From Leptospira langatensis (GTDB lineage Bacteria > Spirochaetota > Leptospiria > Leptospirales > Leptospiraceae): DNA of 64,000 nt. Positions 26,171-34,871 of the stretch are shown here, piece after piece. The notes beneath the pieces are model-generated. The model saw only the letters and a list, made by a program, of their open reading frames with translations, searched no databases and was not told the origin of the DNA. Location of the stretch: the NCBI RefSeq assembly GCF_004770615.1, contig NZ_RQER01000004.1, positions 496,001-560,000 on the forward strand, read 5' to 3'. The translations under genes were made by a program, and so were the position numbers. Within the stretch, counting starts at the first letter, position 1. Each line of letters starts with the position of its first letter.

Positions 26171-26292
26171 ATTCGGCTTTCCTAAAAATCCGCCGAACTG
26201 AAAATAGAAAATCCAAATAAAAAGCGGGCTCCATCGAGACTGTTTGGAAGACCGCTCAAATTCCTTTATTAAAAAGGGATCGAGGTTAGAGT

Positions 26293-27444
<1,152 letters not shown>

Positions 27445-27472
27445 TCGAAGGCTCGTTTAAGAATCACTCAGA

Positions 27473-28723
27473 GTGAAAACTTTTTTTTCCGATTTACGAT
27501 TCGTCTCTTCGTTGATTACCATTGCCGTTCGCTTGGCAGCGGTGTTCACCGTACTAGGGCTCTATGAGTTCACGATCTTTGTACTTCCGAAAGAGATCGA
27601 GTTCGTAAGTGAGATCGCAGTCCTTACCTGTCTGGTCTTCGGAGTATTCGGAATTCTTCCGATTCAAGAGAAGATTTCCGGTTTTCTAAAATCCACTTTC
27701 GTTTCGGAATATCTGAGCGACGATCCAGGATCTTCCAGGCTCGCTCATAGAAGATTCGATTCGGAAGGAGTGATCAAGAACGTATTTCCCGAACTGGTCC
27801 GACTCACCAACAGTAATTTCGGAAGACTTGCTATTCTTAGGAATGACCTGACCCACTACGATCTTTATACCTACGCCCACAAGAAGCAAAGAAAAGTAAA
27901 TACAATGGAGGGGATCAATCCTCGCGCGGCCCTTCTTACTTACATATTGAATAAAAGATCCGGAGCAATGATCGGTGAACCTGACCAGAACAAGATCATC
28001 AACGAGGATTTTGTAAGCTTGCGAGCAAACTTCATTCTTCCCTTCGTGTTCCGGGAAAAGTTATTCGGTTTCTTAGCGGTTTCTAATATACCAAAGGATA
28101 ATGTTCGCCATGAACTCGGATTCTTGGCGGGAAAATGCGCGCTAGCAGTCCACAATCATATTCTATCTTCTCAGATCGCAGAGAATAAGAAATATAGAAA
28201 GGAATTGGAAAATGCGGGTAAGATCCGTAAATTCCTGGAATCCTCCGAGCCTCCGATGGTCGGAGATATCAAAATAGATCTGCTATCCCAGGAGCCTGGA
28301 GAATTGTTAGAGTTCTTTCAAACTCCTTCGGGTGATTTTTATTTCGTCTTCCTACGCTTGAGCGTTACCAACGCGGTCTCCGTACTTGCCCTTTGCTATA
28401 TATTAGGAACTCTTTATGCGTCCCGATTGAACGAAGAAATCAAGAATGTACTTCAACTCAAGTCCTTGGTCGAAGACAATCTAAAAGAGATCTCTTGGAC
28501 GGAGAGATACGATCTCGCAGTCGGAATGGTAGGAAAAAACGGAGAAAAGATATCTCTTCGCTATGTAGGTAAGAATTTCAGGATGTTCCATGCTACCCAT
28601 CCGGAGAGAAATCTTGCCTCTATTGGCTGGGAGAATATGGAAACTCCCGGAAAAGATCCATTAATTCTATCTTGGAACGACAGGAATATTATTTCGTTCC
28701 AGAACCTAGGACATCGAGCATGA
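27473..28723 (+). CDS. Membrane protein with GAF-like and degenerate SpoIIE-like domains
   Basis: 416 residues from GTG at 27473. Two N-terminal hydrophobic helices (LITIAVRLAAVFTVLGLYEF and IAVLTCLVFGVFGILPI) are followed by a GAF-like region (about 100-225: IKNVFPELVRLTNSNFGRLAI ... LPFVFREKLFGFLAVSNI). The C-terminal domain (about 260-416) has the order of a SpoIIE/PP2C phosphatase: GDFYFVFLRLS where active members have GDYxD, then LGTLYASRLNEEIKN and ERYDLAVGMVG. The acidic metal ligands and the GDVSGHG motif are missing, so it is probably inactive. It overlaps the next gene, an intact SpoIIE-type phosphatase, by ATGA, suggesting a regulatory partner. Confidence 0.8.
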   Translation: MKTFFSDLRFVSSLITIAVRLAAVFTVLGLYEFTIFVLPKEIEFVSEIAVLTCLVFGVFGILPIQEKISGFLKSTFVSEYLSDDPGSSRLAHRRFDSEGVIKNVFPELVRLTNSNFGRLAILRNDLTHYDLYTYAHKKQRKVNTMEGINPRAALLTYILNKRSGAMIGEPDQNKIINEDFVSLRANFILPFVFREKLFGFLAVSNIPKDNVRHELGFLAGKCALAVHNHILSSQIAENKKYRKELENAGKIRKFLESSEPPMVGDIKIDLLSQEPGELLEFFQTPSGDFYFVFLRLSVTNAVSVLALCYILGTLYASRLNEEIKNVLQLKSLVEDNLKEISWTERYDLAVGMVGKNGEKISLRYVGKNFRMFHATHPERNLASIGWENMETPGKDPLILSWNDRNIISFQNLGHRA

Positions 28724-31083
28724 GAAATATTCTCTTAATATTTCTTTCTGTGATCCTATTCAGTCTGATCCTTTTTTCAGGCTTACTTAATTCATATTCT
28801 AAGGAAGGAAGACTTCCCTTCTATTTCTATCCGAACGGGGTGGTAGCAGTATCATCCGACGAATCTTATTCCGATCTGGTCGGCATGAGGATCGATCTGA
28901 TAGAATATGAGATCGTTCGTAAATTAGGCCAGGACTACGGCTTATCCGGACACACCTTCCATTTCTTCGGGAAAGAAGGAAGCGCAGTGAAAACTCTTTC
29001 TTTAGTCACTCGTTCTTCTTTCGAAGTACTGCAAGACTTTCTTCCGGACATTACAATTTCCTTATTGTACTTCTTAGTTGCAATATGGTTCTTCTTTTAT
29101 ACGAGGGATCTGTATATATTCCTTCTTTTCGGCTCCTTATCTTCTATCTTTCTGTTTAACTTTTTCTTACTCGCGTTCCATGATTTTCTTTTTCCATTCT
29201 TCTTCTTTTTATATTTTACCAGCTTTCTTGTTCTAGACGTTTCCTTCCGATTGAGAGGGAAGGAAATTCCCTCTAGATGGTTTGCTCCACAAGTCATCTT
29301 CTCGCTAGTTGCAGGGTTTGTGGGAGCATCCCAAAAAGGAAATCCGGATCTATTCCAATTCCTTTCTACAAACGGTATCTATTTTAATTTGTTCTCTGCC
29401 GGACTGTGTATTTTGCAGTTAGTGTTCCATACTATCCGCAATAGAAGCAACTACCAAGAGATCTTTAAGAAGCTTAGTATCGTCTTAGCCTTCTTATTAA
29501 TCACCTTGGTTCCCTATATCATGGCAGAATTCGGGAACGCCAAAACCTTCTTCATGATACGTCCGTATCTGACTGTAGCCTTCTTTCTATTTCCTGCACT
29601 CGTGGTATTCGGAACCTATACCTATTCGCTGGTTCCGGTGCAAATTGCATTCAGCTCCTCTCTTACCTCAGTATATTCCATCTTAATCCTAACCTTCGGT
29701 TATTTGTTCGGATTAGAATTCTTCGTACGCTGGAATCCCGGCTTTTTGGGAAAATACCAAAGAGAATGGAATATTTTCTACGTTGTCATTGCAGCTTACT
29801 TCCTAAGTTCTCTGAACAATAAATTGTACCAATGGATAGATTATTGGAGCTTCCGCAGTAATCCTAAATTGCATACTGCTCTCGAAGAATTGTCCGTAAT
29901 GATCGGAGCTCCTATCTCAATGCGTGCCACCATCAACAATCTAATACGCAGATTGGTCGACGCCTTAGAAGTAGAAAGACTGCAAATCCTGATCCCTGCG
30001 GATAAATTTCCCCGCACGGATCTTAGAAATATCAACTTCGTACGAATCCCTTACGGATCGGAGATTTGGACTTACTTTGAGGATCATACGGAAGTTACCG
30101 TAACGTCTCACTTGGCCTACGGTTTAGGGATCCGCGAATCCGTTTTTCAATTCCTAAGCCAGATGAAAGTGCAACTCGCCTACCCATTATTCAATTTCGA
30201 GAAGGGAAAGGAAGTTATCGCAGTCTTCTTAGTGGGAGAAAAAAGAAACAGAAAGAATTTCACACTAGGTGAGCTCAGATTCTTAAAGGAATGCACGAGA
30301 CTCGCATCCTTGCTCATTCGAAATTATAGCCTTTTGGTAGATGAAGTGGAAAAGAAGAGGATAGTAAGAGACCTGAATATGGCCTCTATCTTGGATAAAA
30401 CCCTTCATTTACCCGAATTAGAGACCGTAAAAGGCACTAGTGTAGGATATTTTACTCTTCCTGCAGTTGGGATCTCTGGAGATTACTTGGATATCCTAAG
30501 GATCACTCCGAAGAAGCAATTGTTGTTTTTAGGAGATGTATCAGGACATGGATTAGGTTCAGGCTATCTAGTTTCCGCTATTAGAGGAATTATTCGCCGT
30601 CAGTTGGGCAATTCTCCTTCTCTTCCTGATATTTTTAGAGCGATCAATCTGTTTTTGATAGAGAGATATAGAGGAAGCGAGTTCATGACTTCGATCGCTG
30701 GCATCTATAATGCAAGTGATGGAGCGTTTTCATTCGTAAATGCAGGTCACACACCACCGATTTGCATTCGAAAAGGTGGAAAAATAGAAGTTAGAAGTGA
30801 AACTCAGCGTGTTCTAGGCGTACTTCCTACTGATTATCGCTTATTAACCGTTCACTTGAACCCGGGAGATAAGTTAGTTTTATTCACAGACGGTGTGACT
30901 GAAACGTTTGATGAGAAGGAAGAGATCTTCGGAGAAGAGAATCTTCTTCGACTTTTGTCTATCAATCATGATAAAGACGCGCAATCACTAGCTGATATAG
31001 TCAGAAAGACTCTAGAAGAGTTTAGAAATCATAAAGAACCTAGTGATGATATCTCTTTTGTCTGTTTAGAAGTGTCCGAGTAA
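28720..31083 (+). CDS. SpoIIE/PP2C-family membrane serine phosphatase with GAF domain
   Basis: 787 residues from ATG at 28720, which forms ATGA with the previous stop (the longer frame from 28672 lies inside that gene). One N-terminal helix is followed by a periplasmic stretch of about 85 residues (GVVAVSSDESYSDLVGMRID, PDZ-like in feel). Seven or so transmembrane helices (about 110-385) come next, then a GAF-like domain (about 400-545). The phosphatase domain (about 560-785) has GISGDYLDIL, FLGDVSGHGLGSGY, VNAGHTPPICI, LFTDGVTETFD and SDDISFVCLEV, all with intact metal-binding Asp residues. It likely dephosphorylates an anti-sigma-factor antagonist. The target is not visible here. Confidence 0.9.
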   Translation: MRNILLIFLSVILFSLILFSGLLNSYSKEGRLPFYFYPNGVVAVSSDESYSDLVGMRIDLIEYEIVRKLGQDYGLSGHTFHFFGKEGSAVKTLSLVTRSSFEVLQDFLPDITISLLYFLVAIWFFFYTRDLYIFLLFGSLSSIFLFNFFLLAFHDFLFPFFFFLYFTSFLVLDVSFRLRGKEIPSRWFAPQVIFSLVAGFVGASQKGNPDLFQFLSTNGIYFNLFSAGLCILQLVFHTIRNRSNYQEIFKKLSIVLAFLLITLVPYIMAEFGNAKTFFMIRPYLTVAFFLFPALVVFGTYTYSLVPVQIAFSSSLTSVYSILILTFGYLFGLEFFVRWNPGFLGKYQREWNIFYVVIAAYFLSSLNNKLYQWIDYWSFRSNPKLHTALEELSVMIGAPISMRATINNLIRRLVDALEVERLQILIPADKFPRTDLRNINFVRIPYGSEIWTYFEDHTEVTVTSHLAYGLGIRESVFQFLSQMKVQLAYPLFNFEKGKEVIAVFLVGEKRNRKNFTLGELRFLKECTRLASLLIRNYSLLVDEVEKKRIVRDLNMASILDKTLHLPELETVKGTSVGYFTLPAVGISGDYLDILRITPKKQLLFLGDVSGHGLGSGYLVSAIRGIIRRQLGNSPSLPDIFRAINLFLIERYRGSEFMTSIAGIYNASDGAFSFVNAGHTPPICIRKGGKIEVRSETQRVLGVLPTDYRLLTVHLNPGDKLVLFTDGVTETFDEKEEIFGEENLLRLLSINHDKDAQSLADIVRKTLEEFRNHKEPSDDISFVCLEVSE

Positions 31084-31247
31084 GTATCAATATACCTAAA
31101 ATCAACTTATTAAAATTTTTTTCCTAAAATTAATTAAAATACTTTACAATGAAAAGTTAATTGATTAATTATGTCACTATCCAAGAGCTTTCTTGATCTA
31201 TCGTGAATAACGAAGAGCAATAAAGTTCTAATTCATGGAGGACGTCA

Positions 31248-31340
31248 ATGGTTGCAAAAAAGAAAGCAGTCAAGAAAGCAGCTAAGAAAAAAGTAGCAAA
31301 GAAAAAAGCTGCTAAGAAGAAAGTTGCGAAAAAGAAATAA
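31248..31340 (+). CDS. 30-residue lysine/alanine repeat protein (histone-H1-tail-like)
   Basis: Tiny gene with ATG at 31248, GGAGG at 31237-31241 (6-base spacing) and TAA at 31338-31340. The product is M-V plus Ala, Val and Lys only: 18 Lys in 30 residues. Residues 11-20 and 21-30 are identical (AAKKKVAKKK twice), and residues 1-10 (MVAKKKAVKK) are a related copy. The two identical blocks differ at six nucleotides, all silent, so the repeat is kept at protein level. Such sequences resemble histone H1 C-terminal tails and bacterial HctB/AlgP-like DNA-binding tails, so nucleic-acid binding is likely but not shown. A strong terminator follows 48 bases later, so it is a stand-alone transcript. 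Confidence 0.8.
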   Translation: MVAKKKAVKKAAKKKVAKKKAAKKKVAKKK

Positions 31341-31388
31341 CAACTTCAATAACATCTCTTCTATATTCCAATAGAAGGTATGAAGCTT

Positions 31389-31420
31389 AAAACCCGCTTC
31401 CTTGAAGCGGGTTTTTTCTT
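31389..31420 (+). terminator. Strong intrinsic terminator
   Basis: Perfect 12-bp stem AAAACCCGCTTC (31389-31400) and GAAGCGGGTTTT (31404-31415), 3-nt loop, followed by TTCTTTT. It ends the transcript of the 30-residue Lys/Ala gene. Confidence 0.9.
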
Positions 31421-31518
31421 TTATACGGGTGCTTTCGATCGGATTTGTATCCGTTTTCAAGAGAGTTGTTGTAAAAAAACAACACTAGGAGGCTTTCAAA
31501 AGGAAAAACAGGACGAGA

Positions 31519-32199
31519 TCACTGTAATTTCAGATGTTTTAGTACGTCTTTCATCTCTTCTCTCATATCAGGCAGTGCATTTCCGTAGCTCTTCACTAAA
31601 ATTGCCTCACCTTCTTCTGAAATTTCGAATAAACGATACTCTTTATCTGTCGTTGGAGACTTTTCTAACTTAAAAAACTTACTCGGTCGCTTTGTGAAGC
31701 GGTTGTATGCGGTAAATTTATGATAATAGAAGCCGTCTTTCTTAGCGTTTACAGGATAAGGAAGATAATACTCCGCTCCTAAAACTAGAACATTTGGTGT
31801 GACTTTCACAATTCTAGTCCAAGTCGCGAGATTTAGAGGGTAATTCTCCTCTACAAAGGCTTTCTTGTGGTTCTTTTCCCATACGGAGAGGATCTTTTTT
31901 CTGCTATCGTCGGCTTGCTTATATCTCTCCAACCCGTTTAAACAGATTTCCATAAGGGATAATAGCTGCAGAGAGTCTGCATCGGAGGTTTGCAATTCCT
32001 TCTGCACGAGTTTCTTTGCTGTGATAAAGTCCTGAGAATAGATATTCTCCCAAATTTTATCGATCGCAGAGGATTTTTCCTGAGAATATAGAGTTTGAAG
32101 GGAAAAAATAGGTCCTAGAACCAAAACCAATGCGATGTTTAGAGATATAATTGGTTTCCAAACAAAATTTTCAAACAAACCGCTTTGAATAGCCCGCAT
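31519..32199 (-). CDS. Hypothetical exported protein
   Basis: 226 residues with an N-terminal hydrophobic segment (IISLNIALVLVLGPIFSLQTLYS, about 18-40) that fits a signal peptide. A helical, TPR-like stretch (AIDKIWENIYSQDFITAKKLVQ, then LQLLSLMEICLNGLERYKQAD) precedes a C-terminal mixed domain with many aromatic residues (EYYLPYPVNAKKDGFYYHKF). I recognise no family. It lies 15 bases downstream of the SUFU-domain gene on the same strand and is the last gene of that three-gene unit. Confidence 0.68.
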   Translation of the reverse strand: MRAIQSGLFENFVWKPIISLNIALVLVLGPIFSLQTLYSQEKSSAIDKIWENIYSQDFITAKKLVQKELQTSDADSLQLLSLMEICLNGLERYKQADDSRKKILSVWEKNHKKAFVEENYPLNLATWTRIVKVTPNVLVLGAEYYLPYPVNAKKDGFYYHKFTAYNRFTKRPSKFFKLEKSPTTDKEYRLFEISEEGEAILVKSYGNALPDMREEMKDVLKHLKLQ

Positions 32200-32214
32200 T
32201 CTGAAAAATCCCGA

Positions 32215-33333
32215 CTAGATCGCGGATCCTCGTTCCGGATTGTGGATCCACTTAGATCCAAGTCGATCGAATAAGGAAAAGAATTCATCGGAGTTCTTCT
32301 CTTGCACGAATACTCTTTCTTCTTCAGAGATGGGGAGCAGGGAAATAAAACGAATGGGCTTCTCTCTTTCCGATCTGAGTCCGGTAAGTTTTGGAAATCC
32401 TTCTTCTTCTCCTATCTGTCTCAATGCAAGAGAAGTAAATGTAAGGTACAATGCTTCCGGATCCCTTCGATTCATGGAGATCGTATGTCCATGACCGAAC
32501 CATTTGCTCATGCTCCAAGGGTAACGGATGATCTCTCCGATTTGGTGAGGTACCCAGCTCTCGGATCTGTCCTCGTCCGAGACTTTAGTAGCGAGTATGA
32601 GTTCGACCCTTGCATAGTCTTCATAGTCTTTACGGTACAATTCTACCGATGGTTGGTTCTGAGAGCTCATTCCCACAGTGGTATATACATATACTCCGGG
32701 AAGATCCGCAGGTTTGAACCTTGCAATCCCTAATTGAGGATACTTTCCCCCATCCGCAGACCAATACTTATCATGTTTTCCGAATACGCTTTCGAGATAG
32801 GACAATCTGGATTCTTGTATATTCTTCCAAACGCCTTTGGTAGAACGAAATTCCCAGAAATTCCTGTCTTGCTTGATCCGATCCGGAATGATCCCAAACT
32901 CCGTATTCCCTAAAGGATAGGCTGTAATTGCGTCCGCCTTAGCGAATTTAGAATAACCATGAAAGTCTTTTACTCCGGACCAAGGAGGAAGATATGCATA
33001 TAACTCTTCTTTATAGAATAAAGCGAGCCCGTTCCCTTCTTCGGACCAGATGAAATGGATCTCGTTTGTATCGAATTCAGGATGTCCTTTCGGATCGGTA
33101 ACTTCTGCTTCTATAAGGTAGGGAGCGAGTCCGGAACGAAGATCTAATTCGGTCCTTGTCTTAGGTGCATCTATGCGATTGCAAACCCAAACAGATTTGA
33201 TCGCGAAATCTGGACTTTCTTCGGCCTGCAAATACAGATATACTGTGCGGCCATCATCTTCTAAAAATGCAGTGAGGGATCCGTATGGATTCGCCTCTTG
33301 GTATAAAATCTTAGGTTCAGTTGTTTGATTCAT
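32215..33333 (-). CDS. Suppressor-of-fused (SUFU) domain protein
   Basis: 372 residues. The C-terminal half (about 205-365) follows the SUFU domain order: GVYVYTTVGMSSQNQPSVELYR, then YARVELILATKVSDED, WVPHQIGEIIRYPWSMSKWFGHGHTISM, then LYLTFTSLAL and IRFISLLPISEEERVFVQEKN. The domain is named after the Hedgehog regulator but occurs widely in bacteria, often as immunity-like or intracellular binding proteins. The N-terminal half (about 1-190) is beta-rich (YLYLQAEESPDFAIKSVWVC) and unrecognised. No signal peptide, so cytoplasmic. The upstream gene overlaps by 4 bases. Confidence 0.75.
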   Translation of the reverse strand: MNQTTEPKILYQEANPYGSLTAFLEDDGRTVYLYLQAEESPDFAIKSVWVCNRIDAPKTRTELDLRSGLAPYLIEAEVTDPKGHPEFDTNEIHFIWSEEGNGLALFYKEELYAYLPPWSGVKDFHGYSKFAKADAITAYPLGNTEFGIIPDRIKQDRNFWEFRSTKGVWKNIQESRLSYLESVFGKHDKYWSADGGKYPQLGIARFKPADLPGVYVYTTVGMSSQNQPSVELYRKDYEDYARVELILATKVSDEDRSESWVPHQIGEIIRYPWSMSKWFGHGHTISMNRRDPEALYLTFTSLALRQIGEEEGFPKLTGLRSEREKPIRFISLLPISEEERVFVQEKNSDEFFSLFDRLGSKWIHNPERGSAI

Positions 33334-33584
33334 TGGATAGGAATATCTACGATCCTGGACTTGAATTCCTCTAAACGAGCTATGATCTTTTGCTCCATGT
33401 CTCTTTCAAAGAGGATATCCGGAAAGTAAGAGCTGGCATTCAAAAGCCCGGTCAACTCTACCTCATTCCATTTCGGATAGGTCCTTAAACTGTCCCAAAC
33501 TAGAATTGGGATGCGTTCCCCTTCTTTCTTGCACTTAACGAAGGTATCGACCGCTTTAATAGGAGTAAGTAATTTGATCTTCAT
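33330..33584 (-). CDS. Hypothetical small protein coupled to SUFU gene
   Basis: 84 residues, MKIKLLTPIKAVDTFVKCKK, soluble, with one Cys and a helical C-terminus (MEQKIIARLEEFKSR). It overlaps the SUFU-domain gene by 4 bases (ATGA), so the two are translated together and probably act together. No toxin, antitoxin or secretion motif is evident. Function unknown. Confidence 0.65.
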   Translation of the reverse strand: MKIKLLTPIKAVDTFVKCKKEGERIPILVWDSLRTYPKWNEVELTGLLNASSYFPDILFERDMEQKIIARLEEFKSRIVDIPIQ

Positions 33585-33661
33585 AGCAGGTGAATTCCGC
33601 CCAAGGCCATTATCCGCGGTCTTCGGGAGGTTTCAAGTCGCTTCCTGCTTTGTATTGGTGA

Positions 33662-33697
33662 GAAAAAACGAAAGCCGGCGCTTCCTTTCGCCCGGCT
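33662..33697 (-). terminator. Intrinsic terminator, minus strand
   Basis: Read on the minus strand: AGCCGGGCG, 8-nt loop, CGCCGGCT (one bulged G), followed by TTCGTTTTTTC. It lies 14 bases beyond the stop of the candidate 38-residue gene (33711-33827) and about 270 bases beyond the next annotated minus-strand gene. Its presence in a 383-base stretch without a longer gene argues that something there is transcribed. Confidence 0.75.
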
Positions 33698-33701
33698 ATT
33701 G

Positions 33702-33719
33702 CACCGTAGGTTAACGGTG
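33702..33719. repeat. Perfect inverted repeat at stop of small gene
   Basis: CACCGT-AGGTTA-ACGGTG, 6-bp stem and 6-nt loop. The TAA of the candidate small gene lies inside it, and the terminator starts just beyond. The two hairpins together form a tandem 3' structure. Confidence 0.5.
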
Positions 33720-33827
33720 GAGGAAGTTACGTAAAGGTTCTACGAAAACCCTTTCCCGAGTCTTTCTTTCCTTATATTGTTCGAAAAGGATCAGAAAAAG
33801 GGCTGTTGCTAAAAACATCGTTTCCAT
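33711..33827 (-). CDS. Candidate 38-residue single-helix membrane peptide
   Basis: Short frame reading METMFLATALFLILFEQYKE, then RKTRERVFVEPLRNFLHR. A hydrophobic N-terminal helix (residues 4-15) is followed by a strongly basic tail, like small membrane-anchored regulatory peptides or type I toxins. A second ATG lies at 33818. No good Shine-Dalgarno is visible, which weakens the case. In favour are the tandem hairpins at its stop and the palindromic motif 51-68 bases upstream. It occupies the middle of a 383-base stretch (33585-33967) in which I see no other gene. Treat as a candidate only. Confidence 0.4.
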   Translation of the reverse strand: METMFLATALFLILFEQYKERKTRERVFVEPLRNFLHR

Positions 33828-33877
33828 ACTAATTTCGACGGCGGTCGGATAAAAATCCCACTACCCTTAAGTATGGT

Positions 33878-33895
33878 TTTTGGAAAAAAATTTCC
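33878..33895. promoter_or_regulatory. 18-bp palindromic motif, copy 1
   Basis: TTTTGGAAAAAAATTTCC, identical to the sequence at 34734-34751. The core GGAAA-4-TTTCC is a perfect inverted repeat. This copy lies 51-68 bases upstream of the candidate small gene on the minus strand, where an operator would be expected. Confidence 0.4.
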
Positions 33896-33967
33896 TAAAT
33901 TTTTTGTATTTTCTGTAAGATCCGAATGATCGAAGGACCTCATTTCTTAGATAGAAAACTTAAGGGT

Positions 33968-34213
33968 TTAAGACAGAGCGTCCTTAGCCGCCTGCTTTAC
34001 TTGCTTCAGCAATCTTGCTTTTAGTCTTTCAGGGAGCTTAGTGGAAATTTCGAGAGTCTGAACGAAGATCTCAGCGGCCAGATCGACCATCTCGCTCATT
34101 TTTACATCGTTCTCTCTGGGGATCGTCGTGCTTTTTCCCTTAGCACGCGGAGTGGAAACCCTCTTAGAGGCCTTTTTCTTGGGAGCAGGTTTCTTTTTCT
34201 TCTTTTGGACCAT
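33968..34213 (-). CDS. Small protein with Lys-rich N-terminal tail
   Basis: 81 residues in two parts. Residues 1-30 are very basic, with Lys/Pro/Ala pattern (MVQKKKKKPAPKKKASKR, then PRAKGK), resembling histone-H1 or AlgP-type tails. Residues 36-81 form an amphipathic helical region (MSEMVDLAAEIFVQTLEIS, LPERLKARLLKQVKQAAKD). The layout suggests a nucleic-acid-binding tail plus a helical dimerisation domain. No known family recognised. It stands alone on the minus strand, 59 bases downstream of the next gene. Confidence 0.7.
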   Translation of the reverse strand: MVQKKKKKPAPKKKASKRVSTPRAKGKSTTIPRENDVKMSEMVDLAAEIFVQTLEISTKLPERLKARLLKQVKQAAKDALS

Positions 34214-34272
34214 TGTAGTAAAAAGCTCGGGTCCGTACCTTAGCTTCTCCTACTTCCGATTCCAGTCGGATT

Positions 34273-34602
34273 TTATTCCTTTTCTAAAAAAATTCCCAGT
34301 ACTCTATAACTGTCGATCCGATCCATGAGCAGACTTTTCTGTTCGGACTCACTCGAGTACGGGTAGCCTGTGAGAATTAAGACTACTTCTCCTCTCTTCC
34401 AGGTCCCTTCCGATTCCGTTACATAGAAGAATTTGGAATATTTTCTGAGATCCAAACACTCTTCTACCGTTTCCCAATGTGCGGATAGGGAAGGTGTAGC
34501 TTCCATTTGTTTAGAATCCGGGACTAAAATCCTTTCCTTTCCAAGAAAGGTCCGTACTTCTCCCGTTCGAATATTCTCCGCTGTGATAAACAAGGAACTC
34601 AT
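34273..34602 (-). CDS. Hypothetical protein
   Basis: 109 residues, soluble, with strands such as SLFITAENIRTGEVRTFLG and GEVVLILTGYPYSSES. The start is ambiguous: AAGGAG directly abuts ATG at 34602 with no spacer, an in-frame TTG at 34614 lies before it, and another TTG at 34593 has the normal 9-base spacing. Translation may begin at any of the three. I recognise no family. A long perfect palindrome lies 129-156 bases upstream of the ATG. Confidence 0.6.
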   Translation of the reverse strand: MSSLFITAENIRTGEVRTFLGKERILVPDSKQMEATPSLSAHWETVEECLDLRKYSKFFYVTESEGTWKRGEVVLILTGYPYSSESEQKSLLMDRIDSYRVLGIFLEKE

Positions 34603-34730
34603 CTCCTTGAGCAAGGCTTAGACTCAAATTTTGAAGAACTTGTTTTCGAATGAACAGGTAAGTTTTCGATTCGCAAAAAGATCCTTCGCTCCAAGCTAAA
34701 AATCTGACGAATCCAACTAAAAGCGTACTT

Positions 34731-34758
34731 CAGTTTTGGAAAAAAATTTCCAAAACTG
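34731..34758. promoter_or_regulatory. 28-bp perfect palindrome containing motif copy 2
   Basis: Two 12-base arms CAGTTTTGGAAA and TTTCCAAAACTG around AAAA. Bases 34734-34751 equal the 18-bp motif at 33878-33895. Neither strand shows a T tract after the stem, so it is not a simple intrinsic terminator. It lies between the 3' end of the acyl-CoA operon and the gene starting at 34602. The rest of this gap (34603-34871) is AT-rich with no gene visible. Confidence 0.55.
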
Positions 34759-34871
34759 AAAAAGAATCTTTGAACTTAAGAATAATATTCTAAACGATTT
34801 TCGTTTTTTGAAAATACGTCACGCCTTTAGTGATAAAAAAAGTATTTGGTTTTGCAAGACGAACGATCGAT

